Positions 33,722-42,320 of a DNA stretch of 64,000 bases are shown one piece after another. The number at the start of each line of letters is the position of its first letter. Within the stretch, counting starts at the first letter, position 1. The notes under the pieces are model-generated. The model had not been told where the DNA came from. It did no database searches and worked only from the letters and a program-made list of their open reading frames with translations. Position numbers and translations under genes: made by a program. The stretch comes from Lachnospiraceae bacterium (lineage in GTDB: Bacteria > Bacillota > Clostridia > Lachnospirales > Lachnospiraceae), in assembly GCA_017517305.1 (NCBI GenBank), contig JAFWZV010000020.1, positions 111,634 through 175,633 of the forward strand, read 5' to 3'.

Positions 33722-35116
33722 ATGATTAATAATAAAATAAAAAGGAACTATAAGAAAATAGCCATAGCACTAGCAATTGTAATGCTTTGCCCGCTATCAG
33801 GCTGTGGCAAGAAGCAGGTGGATTATTCAGAGGCTACAAAAGGACAGACAGAGGTTGTAGAGGATGGCATACCACAGCATTTAGAATACACTATTACAGG
33901 AGAAGCGACGGATGTTGTGGTAAATGCTGATGTGGTGGTTCCTGACGCTTATAAAAGCTGTACTGTTATGGAGCTAACTAAGAAAACATTTGAGACATCA
34001 GATATAGAGTACTATGTGGATTATTTATTTGATGAGGGCACAGACTTTTTGTATATGCCATACAACAAGGAAGAGATGGCCGAGATAAAGGGAAATATGG
34101 AGCCACTTTTAAAGCAGGCAACAGACCCAAAAGTGATAGATGCATTTGAATGTGCTATGGAAGAGCCGGAAAGCTATCCTGAGACAGAAGAGGAAATGTT
34201 TGACGAGTATAGATTCTATAATATGATTACTGATGAGAGATGTCAGATATTTGGCGCTATAGATGGGGAATACTATGTGCTATCCTTTTTCAAGGATGAT
34301 CGTAATTGTGTTATGATGCTAGAGAGATTTGATAATACTTCACCCAACCTATGGCTAGAGGATGTAGCAGAAGATGATTACTATCTTAGAACAAGTGGTA
34401 ATATCTGTACATACACCCAGGAGGAAGCCGAGAAGCTTGCATTGGATTATGTGAAAGAACTTGGGTATGAAGATTTCAGTGTTATTCAGACAAACAACAC
34501 CCAAAGTGAATACTGGTTTAAGGAGGGAGACAAGGAGGTTGCTGTAGACGGATATAGTATTTATCTGGGACGAACCTATGATAATTACTCTTATTTATAT
34601 TCGACAAGCTACTGTCCGGATTACAGCACTGATGGACAGATTGTGTTCGGGGAAAATGGTTCTTTCAAAGAAAAGATACATGAGTATATTAGAGTCTATG
34701 TTGATAGCAAGGGAATTAGACATATGTATTACTTTAATCCTATGGAAGAGGTAGGTGCTCTGTCTGATGAAGTTGCGTTTCTTGATTTTAGTAAGGTTCA
34801 AGCTGTGGCTGATGAAAACTTTGAACGCATGGCAGATCTTGAAATATATGGATATGGTACGGATGTAAATATATCTGAGATAAGACTAGGCTATGGCTAT
34901 GTCAGTGATGGAGACAATTGGACTTTAATTCCTATGTGGTATTTCTTTAGTGAAATCACAGGTTTTTTTGGTGGGAATATTGTTGAGCTTAGAATAAATG
35001 CCATTGATGGTAGCATAGTGTTGGATGCTGATAATGTGATGTATATAGAAGATATAGAAAGTTTAGAAGAGCTGGAGAATCTAGAAGATGTGGAAGTTAT
35101 TATAGATGAGGAGTAA
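33722..35116 (+). CDS. array lipoprotein 6
   Basis: A 464-residue paralogue with lipobox Leu-Ser-Gly-Cys (Cys28) and 'GKKQVDYSEATKG'. The first block is shifted to 'DFLYMPYNKEEMAEIKGNM'; 'GYSIYLGRTYDNYSYLY' and 'TLIPMWYFFSEI' are recognisable. After 'INAIDGSIV' it carries an acidic extension of about 30 residues ('SLEELENLEDVEVIIDEE') absent from siblings. AGGAG precedes the ATG. Confidence 0.8.
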   Translation: MINNKIKRNYKKIAIALAIVMLCPLSGCGKKQVDYSEATKGQTEVVEDGIPQHLEYTITGEATDVVVNADVVVPDAYKSCTVMELTKKTFETSDIEYYVDYLFDEGTDFLYMPYNKEEMAEIKGNMEPLLKQATDPKVIDAFECAMEEPESYPETEEEMFDEYRFYNMITDERCQIFGAIDGEYYVLSFFKDDRNCVMMLERFDNTSPNLWLEDVAEDDYYLRTSGNICTYTQEEAEKLALDYVKELGYEDFSVIQTNNTQSEYWFKEGDKEVAVDGYSIYLGRTYDNYSYLYSTSYCPDYSTDGQIVFGENGSFKEKIHEYIRVYVDSKGIRHMYYFNPMEEVGALSDEVAFLDFSKVQAVADENFERMADLEIYGYGTDVNISEIRLGYGYVSDGDNWTLIPMWYFFSEITGFFGGNIVELRINAIDGSIVLDADNVMYIEDIESLEELENLEDVEVIIDEE

Positions 35117-35126
35117 TAGTTAGCTG

Positions 35127-36470
35127 GTGTTTGAATTGAAATTGAAATCAACAATTGCATATAGCGTACTAGCCTTGTCTCTAATCCTAGGATTAACTGG
35201 TTGCGGCAAGAAGCAGGTGGATTATTCGGATGCTACAGAAGGGGTACATGGAGATACTACATCAGATGCATCTCAATTGAGTGAGGAAGATAATATACCA
35301 GAACACATAGAGTATGTTATACAGGGTGAATTGGGAGATATTACAGTTTACGCTGACATAAAGCTTCCTGATGCTTATAGGAAATGTGCTGTGGTAGAAC
35401 TTGAAGAGACACCATTTGAGGATGAAGATATTAAGAAATATGCAGACCTTATCTATGATGAGGGAAGCTATTTTCTATACATGCCTTATAATGATGAAGA
35501 GGTAGCATTTCTCAAGGATAAATTGAGTAATTTATCCCAATTTGCCACCACAGATAGAGAACGCACAAAATTTGATGAAACTATTGGTTGGTTAGAAACT
35601 GCATATTTTACAGAAGAAGATGAAACTGATTATGAGGAGTTGAAGTTTTATAATCCACGTGTTCCTAAAGAGGGAGAATGCACCTTGCTTGGAGAAATAG
35701 ATGGGAGATGTTATATACTGCGATTCATGTATGATGAAAATAATTCTCTTATGACATTGGAACGATGGGAGAGTTATGAGGATATTTTTGCTCAGGATAC
35801 AGGACAAGAATCTATAGATATGAGGTTAGAGGGCAACAACTGCATTTATTCCCAGGAAGAGGCGGAGGAGCTTGCTATAGATTTCGTAAGACAAATAGGT
35901 TTTGAGGATTATGATGTGGTGTGTACTAATAATGTGTACTGCACTGAGTATAATTATGATCCTACTCATCAGAGCTATGATTCTAGAGTTGAAGGGTATA
36001 ATGTCTATTTGGGAAGGACATATGATAATTATTCCATTACATATTCATCAAGTAATTATCCGAGAAACATATTTAATAGCTTAGTTTTGGATGAAGATGG
36101 TAATGCTACCACTATAGATGGATATGAATATGTTAGAGTGTATGTAGACAATCAGGGTTTATGCCAGGCAGAAATTGTTAATCCTATGTTGGAAACAGGA
36201 AATGTTACGGATGATGTTGCCTTAATGCCATTTGAGAAGGTTGATAGTGTAGCCCAGGAAGTTCTCAAGGATTATGCTGACAGCTCTAATAATAATTTGT
36301 CTGTAATGGAGATAGAGTTAGGTTATGGAATGATTAGACAGGACGGTAAGGTTGCCCTAGTACCTATGTGGTATTATTTCCAAGGTGACTACAGTAAGGA
36401 AGCAGCTTACTCAAGACTATGTTTTGTGAAGATTAATGCATTGGATGGAAGCCCGGTGTATGATTATTAA
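35127..36470 (+). CDS. array lipoprotein 7
   Basis: A 447-residue paralogue with lipobox Leu-Thr-Gly-Cys (Cys26) and 'GKKQVDYSDATEG', closest at the start to copies 5 and 6. 'YFLYMPYNDEEVAFLKDKL', 'GYNVYLGRTYDNYSITY' and 'ALVPMWYYFQGD' are intact; it ends 'INALDGSPVYDY'. The start is probably GTG at 35127, ten bases after the previous stop, with GAGGAG overlapping that gene's end; TTG at 35136 is possible. The weak start hints at coupled translation. Confidence 0.78.
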   Translation: MFELKLKSTIAYSVLALSLILGLTGCGKKQVDYSDATEGVHGDTTSDASQLSEEDNIPEHIEYVIQGELGDITVYADIKLPDAYRKCAVVELEETPFEDEDIKKYADLIYDEGSYFLYMPYNDEEVAFLKDKLSNLSQFATTDRERTKFDETIGWLETAYFTEEDETDYEELKFYNPRVPKEGECTLLGEIDGRCYILRFMYDENNSLMTLERWESYEDIFAQDTGQESIDMRLEGNNCIYSQEEAEELAIDFVRQIGFEDYDVVCTNNVYCTEYNYDPTHQSYDSRVEGYNVYLGRTYDNYSITYSSSNYPRNIFNSLVLDEDGNATTIDGYEYVRVYVDNQGLCQAEIVNPMLETGNVTDDVALMPFEKVDSVAQEVLKDYADSSNNNLSVMEIELGYGMIRQDGKVALVPMWYYFQGDYSKEAAYSRLCFVKINALDGSPVYDY

Positions 36471-36482
36471 GATTTTTATTTT

Positions 36483-36514
36483 GATACATTTTAGATACAT
36501 TTCTATAATATAAT
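36483..36514 (+). promoter_or_regulatory. lipoprotein regulon box 4
   Basis: Two repeats, GATACATTTTA (36483) and GATACATTTCT (36494), 11 bases apart. Overlapping TATAAT sequences occur at 36504-36509 and 36509-36514, so the -10 lies closer than in boxes 1-3. No terminator separates it from the preceding gene, so it may be an internal promoter. Confidence 0.55.
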
Positions 36515-36632
36515 ACAAAATGTGGGAAACGCCTAAAGTGAATACTTAATTACAAAGGAGGCGAAAAGGGAGATTCTATATTTATACACTTGGGGAAATT
36601 AAAATACAAATTATAAAATAAGGAGAAATAAT

Positions 36633-38060
36633 ATGAAGAAAAATGGAATAAAAGCATTAGCATGCTTAATGGTCATGGCTACAACTCTTACCGCCTGTGG
36701 GGAGAAGAAGGAGGTAGATTATGTAGATAATCAAAATGTTAGCGAGAGCTCAGCATCTATGGATGAGGTTTCAGGAGGAACTTCTAGTGAAGCTGATGGG
36801 GAGGTAGTGTACGAAGAGGCGCCTGAACACATAACCTATGATGTGGTTTGCGATAGAGTTACTGTAACAGTGGATGCGGATGTTAGCTTGCCACAGAAGT
36901 ATGAGCAGTGTAAGGTGGTTGAACTAGAAAAGTCTGTTATGTCAGATGAGGAGTTAAAAAGCTACGTAGAGAGCACATTTGATGAGGGTAGCTACTTCTT
37001 GTATATGCCTTATAGTGAGGACGAAATTGCAAATGCAAAGGACAAGCTTATTAACATTGCAGCTCAAACTGCAGATGAAAGGCTTAGTAGTGTAATAAAT
37101 GATGTGATAATACCACAGCTTGATGCAAGTGTTGATACATATGCTGATAGTGATAATACTATTGCTGACGAGATGAAATTCCAAAGTTTAAATGTGATAG
37201 CAGGAATGGGTAATGAGCTGGTGCCATGTGAGATGTGTAATGTCATAGGAACCATTGATGGAGAGTATTACCTTATTGAAGCTTATAGAGATAAGACAAA
37301 TCAGTTTGTCAGATTAAGCAAGTTAAGCGATGCCGGTAAAGCTGCTACAGATGTGGGGCCTGGTTACGCTGAGATGACAGGTGAGGCTAATTCCTGTGAA
37401 TACAGTAGGGAAGAGGCTCAGCAGCTGGCACTTGACTATGTAAATGGACTTGGTATAGAGAATATGTCAGTAGTATATACTGCAGATGTTTTAAGTAGTA
37501 GCTATGATGCTGGGGAGGAAATCGTTTATATAGGAGAGGGCTATGATAACTCATCAAAGCTTGAAGGTTATAATGTATATCTGGCTCGTAGCTATGATGA
37601 CTACAAAACTGTATTTACTTCAGAACAGTTTATGAATTGGTATGATGTGGCTTATGAGGATGCAGCTTCAGGAGAATTAGTAACTATGAGAGGAAGCGAG
37701 TTCATAAGAGTATGGGTAACCAGTGATGGTATAGCGGCCTACGAAAACTGTAATGAATTAACTGAGGTAAATGTTACGGCGGAAGCGGCTAATCTCTTAG
37801 ATTTCAATTCTGTTAATGAGGTGGCAAAGGATTACATAATGGATTTTGCCAATAACTATGAAGCCGCATTTGATGTTGATAGAATTACCCTAGGATATGC
37901 AATGGTGGAACAGGATGGAAAATATGCAGTTATTCCAGCATGGTATTACTTTATGTCAGATGGAGATGTTAATAACATCGATGCATATGAATTTCCGGTT
38001 GTGGTTATCAATGCATTAGATGGAACTATAGTAGAGCTTGTGACAAGTTCTTTGCAGTAG
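36633..38060 (+). CDS. array lipoprotein 8
   Basis: A 475-residue paralogue, the longest of the set. The lipobox is Leu-Thr-Ala-Cys (Cys22), then 'GEKKEVDYVDNQ' and a Ser/Glu-rich linker. 'YFLYMPYSEDEIANAKDKL', 'GYNVYLARSYDDYKTVF' and 'AVIPAWYYFMSD' are present, ending 'INALDGTIVELVTSSLQ'. It shares the ARxY variant with copy 1 rather than GRxY. AAGGAG precedes the ATG; a strong terminator closes the array at 38158. Confidence 0.82.
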   Translation: MKKNGIKALACLMVMATTLTACGEKKEVDYVDNQNVSESSASMDEVSGGTSSEADGEVVYEEAPEHITYDVVCDRVTVTVDADVSLPQKYEQCKVVELEKSVMSDEELKSYVESTFDEGSYFLYMPYSEDEIANAKDKLINIAAQTADERLSSVINDVIIPQLDASVDTYADSDNTIADEMKFQSLNVIAGMGNELVPCEMCNVIGTIDGEYYLIEAYRDKTNQFVRLSKLSDAGKAATDVGPGYAEMTGEANSCEYSREEAQQLALDYVNGLGIENMSVVYTADVLSSSYDAGEEIVYIGEGYDNSSKLEGYNVYLARSYDDYKTVFTSEQFMNWYDVAYEDAASGELVTMRGSEFIRVWVTSDGIAAYENCNELTEVNVTAEAANLLDFNSVNEVAKDYIMDFANNYEAAFDVDRITLGYAMVEQDGKYAVIPAWYYFMSDGDVNNIDAYEFPVVVINALDGTIVELVTSSLQ

Positions 38061-38157
38061 AAGTTACAGTAGAAATGTGGTTTGTAAAATATAGATGATT
38101 TTTAATTGTTAATTGTAAATAAGATGAACCCTCCATGGATTTAATGTGTGTATTATA

Positions 38158-38189
38158 CAGCAGGAAGCTTATGCTTCCTGCTGTTTTTT
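38158..38189 (+). terminator. terminator at the end of the lipoprotein array
   Basis: CAGCAGGAAGC (38158-38168) pairs perfectly with GCTTCCTGCTG (38173-38183), followed by TTTTTT. Confidence 0.9.
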
Positions 38190-38203
38190 CGTGGTGAGGC
38201 TTG

Positions 38204-38427
38204 CGCGGGTATGTGGCTCTGGAAACTAAGCTGTATACCCGCGGGAAGCAAAAAAGCAAGCTGGCGAGGGTATGTGTAACCAGAAGCTAAGTCGTATACC
38301 CAGCGAAAGTAAAAAAGCAAGCTGGCGTGGGTATGTGTAACCAGAAGCTAAGTCGTATACCCGCGGGAAGCAAAAAAGCAAGCTGGCGCGGGGATGTGGA
38401 ATCAGAAACTAAGCCCCATACCCGGCG
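38204..38427. repeat. four tandem hairpin repeats (60-61-bp period)
   Basis: Units at about 38204-38243, 38264-38304, 38325-38365 and 38386-38427 have the form GCG-GGGTATGTG...CTAAG..GTATACCC-GCG; the ends pair. Connectors (GGGAAGCAAAAAAGCAAGCTG) are also repeated. The layout matches the 27.4 kb hairpins (GGGcAT...TActgCCC) and the pair at 51.4 kb. It lies between a terminator and the ABC-F gene. Confidence 0.8.
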
Positions 38428-38543
38428 AAAGAAAAGAACCTCCCAGGGGAATTTAATTGAAAAAACATAGCGCCTCATATATAATAACAACAATAATTCA
38501 ATCCAATTAATTTAAACAACAATACAATAACAGGAAGCAAACT

Positions 38544-40406
38544 ATGAACATATTAACAGTAGACAACATTACAAAAGCATATGGAGTAAGAAAAATCTTT
38601 GACAATGCATCCTTCTATCTTCAGGAAGGTGAGAAAGCAGGAATTATCGGTATCAATGGAACAGGTAAGACTACACTTCTTAAGATTATTGCAGGTATAG
38701 AAAGTCCTGACACAGGAAGTGTAATTATGGCCAACAACCTGACGGTCAGATACCTTCCTCAGACTCCAGTGTTCAATGATTCTGATACTGTGCTTCAGGC
38801 AGTGGTTAGAGATAATAAGACTGAAGATAATCAGTGGACCATAGAAAGTGATGCTAAGTCCATGATGACTAAGCTTGGAATAGATGATTTTGATGAGCTA
38901 TGTGGACATTTATCAGGTGGACAGAAGAAGAGATTGGCACTTGTATCTGTGTTACTTGCAAAGCCAGATATATTGCTTTTAGATGAGCCTACAAACCATT
39001 TGGATAACGAGATGTCTACTTGGCTTGAGGAACAGCTTAAGAGCTATCGAGGGTCCATAATTATGATTACTCATGATAGATATTTCTTGGATAGTGTGGC
39101 AACTAGAATCATAGAGGTGGATAAGGGAAGCATATACTCTTACGAGGAGAATTATTCAGGTTATCTTAATCTTAAGACTTTGAGAGAGGATATAGCAGAC
39201 GCACAGGAGAGAAAACGTCAGTCCATTTTAAGAGTTGAGCTAGAGTGGGTAAAGCGTGGCGCTAGAGCCCGTTCAACCAAGCAGAAGGCAAGACTTGAGA
39301 GATATGAGGAACTAAAGAATACAGCAGCACCTGTAAAGGATGAAAGTGTGGAGCTTGGTTCCATGGCATCTCGCCTTGGTAAGACCACCATAGAACTACA
39401 TAATATAAGCAAGAGCTTTGATGGAAGAACAATAATTAAAGACTTCTCTTACAACTTCCTAAAGAATGACCGCATAGGAATTATCGGTCCAAATGGTGCG
39501 GGAAAATCTACTCTTCTTAAAATGATAATGGGCGAGTACACCCCTGATGCAGGAAGTATAGAGATTGGACCAACTGTAAGAATCGGATACTTTGCTCAGG
39601 AGGTAAAGCTTGGTGAGGATATGGATCCAAACCAGAGAGTAATAGACTATATAAGAGATGTGGCGGAATTCGTTGAAACCGAAGATGGAAGGATTACTGC
39701 AACCAGGCTTTTGGAGAGATTTTTATTCAAGGGAGAGGACCAGTATGGACTTATAGGGAAGCTGTCTGGTGGAGAGAGAAGAAGGCTGTATTTGTGTAAG
39801 GTTTTGATGTCTGCACCTAACGTGCTAATTTTAGATGAGCCAACAAATGATTTAGATATTACAACCTTAACAGTGCTAGAAGATTATTTGGATCACTTCA
39901 ACGGAATAGTGATTACCGTATCCCACGACAGATACTTCTTGGATAGAGTGGTAAGAAGAATATTTGCCTTTAATTCAGATGGAACTCTTAGACAAAGTGA
40001 GGGTGGATATACCGACTATGAAATTAGAGTGGAGTTTGAAAAGCGAGAGCTTGGAAATGTAAATGTTACCGGAGGAAAAACAAACTCCTCAAAAGCTAGT
40101 GGAGGAAACAACCAAGCACCGGAAACTCCTGCTGATAACTGGAAGCAAAAGCCTCGAGAGAAAAAACTGAAATTCTCCTACAATGAGCAGAAAGAATACG
40201 AGACCATCGAGGAGGATATTGCAAAGCTGGAGGATAAGCTTGCGTCAGTGGAAAGTGACATAACCAAATTCGCTAGAGATTTTGCAAAGCTAAATGATTT
40301 GACCAATGAAAAGGAAAAGCTAGAAGAAGAACTCTTAGAAAAGATGGAGCGCTGGGAGTACCTAGAGGAGCTGGCAGCAGCAATTGAAGCACAAAAACGA
40401 AGCTAA
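38544..40406 (+). CDS. ABC-F family ATPase (Uup/YdiF-like)
   Basis: A 620-residue soluble protein with two ABC domains and no membrane segment. First domain: 'GINGTGKTT' (~36-44), 'LSGGQKKR', 'LLLDEPTNHLD'. Second: 'GPNGAGKST', 'LSGGERRR', 'LILDEPTNDLD'. Between them lies the charged linker that contacts the ribosome ('ELEWVKRGARARSTKQKARL'). The C-terminal coiled coil (~550-615) points to Uup/YdiF rather than EttA. ABC-F proteins rescue or tune stalled ribosomes; some give antibiotic resistance. The ribosome-binding site is weak (AGGAAG). Confidence 0.93.
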   Translation: MNILTVDNITKAYGVRKIFDNASFYLQEGEKAGIIGINGTGKTTLLKIIAGIESPDTGSVIMANNLTVRYLPQTPVFNDSDTVLQAVVRDNKTEDNQWTIESDAKSMMTKLGIDDFDELCGHLSGGQKKRLALVSVLLAKPDILLLDEPTNHLDNEMSTWLEEQLKSYRGSIIMITHDRYFLDSVATRIIEVDKGSIYSYEENYSGYLNLKTLREDIADAQERKRQSILRVELEWVKRGARARSTKQKARLERYEELKNTAAPVKDESVELGSMASRLGKTTIELHNISKSFDGRTIIKDFSYNFLKNDRIGIIGPNGAGKSTLLKMIMGEYTPDAGSIEIGPTVRIGYFAQEVKLGEDMDPNQRVIDYIRDVAEFVETEDGRITATRLLERFLFKGEDQYGLIGKLSGGERRRLYLCKVLMSAPNVLILDEPTNDLDITTLTVLEDYLDHFNGIVITVSHDRYFLDRVVRRIFAFNSDGTLRQSEGGYTDYEIRVEFEKRELGNVNVTGGKTNSSKASGGNNQAPETPADNWKQKPREKKLKFSYNEQKEYETIEEDIAKLEDKLASVESDITKFARDFAKLNDLTNEKEKLEEELLEKMERWEYLEELAAAIEAQKRS

Positions 40407-40543
40407 TTCATAGTATAGAAGATATCGAGACGGAAAAGAATCTAATCCACAAGTACTCGAAATTTATTAGAGCTTAATTATTGATACAATAAGATAATAC
40501 AATCAAATAATAGAAAGGAGCGAGTGCTAGAAGAGGTGTGAAG

Positions 40544-40612
40544 ATGCAAGCATATGTATCCAACTTCTCCGTAGCACTTAAAGAATATGAAAGTAATATT
40601 GTTAAACGGTAG
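40544..40612 (+). CDS. 22-codon leader ORF overlapping the flavoprotein start
   Basis: ATG at 40544 with GAGGTG upstream opens a 22-codon frame (MQAYVSNFSVALKEYESNIV...) ending at 40612, inside the flavoprotein gene whose own start (40587) has a weak site. Translational coupling or a regulatory uORF is possible; chance is not excluded. Confidence 0.3.
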   Translation: MQAYVSNFSVALKEYESNIVKR

Positions 40613-41207
40613 CCCACGTGGAAAGAAGTGTACCTACACAGCATTAGAAGTAATTGCAAACAGATTAAACGCACAAGGTATAGAAACAGAGATAATAGAC
40701 ATTGGAGCAAAACCAGTAGCAGGCTGTATCGGCTGCGCATCCTGTGTTAACACTGGAAAATGCTTCGTAGATGATGGAGTAAATGAATTTGTAGCTAAGA
40801 TGAGAGAGGCAGATGGTCTTATCGTAGGCTCACCAGTACACTATGCTGGCGCCAGTGGACATGTAACCTCATTCTTAGACAGAGCATTCTATTCAGGAAG
40901 CTCGGCTATGCAGGGCAAACCAGGTGCAGTCATTGTTAGCTGCAGAAGAGGTGGTGCATCAGCAGCCTTTGACCAGCTCAACAAATATTTCACTATATCC
41001 AATATGCCAATAGTATCTTCAAACTACTGGAATCAGGTACACGGTAATACACCAGAGGAGGTATTAAAGGATGAAGAAGGAATCCAAACCATGGAGATAT
41101 TAGCAGACAACATGGCATGGCTATTAAAGTGTATAAAGGCCGGCAAGGATGCAGGAATCAACCTCCCAGAACGCTCCCCAAAGATAAGAACAAACTTCAT
41201 TAGATAA
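40587..41207 (+). CDS. flavodoxin-family NAD(P)H-dependent oxidoreductase
   Basis: A 206-residue protein with the FMN phosphate loop 'LNGSPRGKKCTYTALE' (6-21) and 'VGSPVHYAGASGHVTSFLDR' (~80-99), typical of the NADPH-dependent FMN reductase fold. 'CIGCASCVNTGKC' at ~47-59 contains four cysteines, as in iron-sulfur flavoproteins (Isf-like), so an iron-sulfur cluster is possible. It may reduce quinones, nitro compounds or other acceptors. The convergent AraC-type regulator is the only neighbour that might control it. Confidence 0.85.
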   Translation: MKVILLNGSPRGKKCTYTALEVIANRLNAQGIETEIIDIGAKPVAGCIGCASCVNTGKCFVDDGVNEFVAKMREADGLIVGSPVHYAGASGHVTSFLDRAFYSGSSAMQGKPGAVIVSCRRGGASAAFDQLNKYFTISNMPIVSSNYWNQVHGNTPEEVLKDEEGIQTMEILADNMAWLLKCIKAGKDAGINLPERSPKIRTNFIR

Positions 41208-41270
41208 AAGGAGCCCGACGCAAAGTAAGGAAAATATAATTAATAATATAGGACGGACTAAATTATAAGA

Positions 41271-41390
41271 GGATGTGCGCCATTACATTTCATACCGACC
41301 ACGACAGGGTTTAGCGGAGCTGACCGTTTTAAGTGTCAGCGAAGCTAAATCCCTAGGCAGGTCGGCCAGTACAGTAAAATGCGCACATCC
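41271..41390. terminator. terminator carrying structured insert, copy B
   Basis: GGATGTGCGC (41271-41280) pairs with GCGCACATCC (41381-41390), between convergent genes. The loop carries the same element as copy A at 32.1 kb: CCGACC/GGTCGG (41295/41360), GGG/CCC (41307/41351), TTAGC/GCTAA (41311/41344) and GCTGAC/GTCAGC (41319/41335). Helix sequences changed in a compensating way, while CGACAGGG, CCCTAGGCAGG and CGGCCAGTA stayed identical. Confidence 0.75.
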
Positions 41391-41398
41391 ATTTATTA

Positions 41399-42157
41399 TT
41401 ACCCGAAAATTTTCTTATTATATTTATCTCTATACTTCTTTGGCGTAATCTTATAATACTCTGTAAACGAAGCCGTAAAGTGACTCTGTGATGCAAAATG
41501 ATAATATTCCGAAATATCAGTTATACTTAAATCACTATACTGAAGCATATTTGCCGCAGCCTTAAGCTTCTCCTCCTTGATATAAACAGATATGGATTGT
41601 CCTGTTTCCTTCGAGAAAAGCTTGGACAGATAAGATGAGGTAACATTTAACTCGTCGGCAATATCCGTAAGAGTAATTCTTGTGTTAAGATTATTGCTAA
41701 TATAATCAATAGCCTTGGCAGTCTGTCTGGAGTAAGACTGACTCTTCTTGGTATTGTGCATAGTGTTAGTGTAGTCATTGACCATCTTATCTCTAAGCTC
41801 GTAAATCTGACTAACTGTCGTAAGTGTATCCACCTTTTGAATATACAGGTCACTCATACCATAGGCAACCTCTCTGTCAAGTCCCTCCTCCAAGCACAGC
41901 CTTGATATAAGGGCTGCAAGGATTGCAAAGTGATACTTTTGACTTTGGACAGGATCTTCAGATAACATTCCTTGTAAATGTTCATTTTCCTCAAAGTTGT
42001 TGCTTTGTGCGAATAAAATCTTATATTCTTCAACCATAGCCTTATTTCCAGTGGCTATGGCTTTGTAAAAACCGAATTCGTGATCTAGCTCAGGGTGCTT
42101 AATATTATGTTCTCTGTTCTTGAAAATACTAACATTTAATTCCTTGCTTATACTCAT
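41399..42157 (-). CDS. AraC-family transcriptional regulator
   Basis: A 252-residue protein whose last ~100 residues form two helix-turn-helix units: 'ITLTDIADELNVTSSYLSKLFSKETGQSISVYIKEEKL' and 'SITDISEYYHFASQSHFTASFTEYYKITPKKYR'. The N-terminal part is helical, without a cupin pattern, and so is a different sensor domain. No ligand can be assigned. It converges on the flavoprotein gene and is transcribed away from the candidate ncRNA. Confidence 0.9.
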   Translation of the reverse strand: MSISKELNVSIFKNREHNIKHPELDHEFGFYKAIATGNKAMVEEYKILFAQSNNFEENEHLQGMLSEDPVQSQKYHFAILAALISRLCLEEGLDREVAYGMSDLYIQKVDTLTTVSQIYELRDKMVNDYTNTMHNTKKSQSYSRQTAKAIDYISNNLNTRITLTDIADELNVTSSYLSKLFSKETGQSISVYIKEEKLKAAANMLQYSDLSITDISEYYHFASQSHFTASFTEYYKITPKKYRDKYNKKIFG

Positions 42158-42320
42158 AATAAAAATCCTTTAACTATGTTTGGTTTTATAGTACGTTATT
42201 TGAACTTTAGTGTGTTTTATATGCATATAATATCATATTTTTTACATAGTACAACAAAAAAATGAAAAAAATAATATAAAAATGATATAAAAAGAATGTT
42301 TAATTTTGTAAAATAATAAC
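42158..42320. other. AT-rich intergenic stretch
   Basis: Very AT-rich leader of the AraC-type gene (minus strand) and upstream region of the candidate ncRNA (plus strand). Several TATAAT-like sequences occur; I cannot choose a single promoter. Confidence 0.3.

Noticed and set aside
36483-36514. Intrinsic terminator between array lipoproteins 7 and 8
   Set aside because: I looked for a stem plus T-run and found only the direct-repeat box, so the gap probably holds an internal promoter only.
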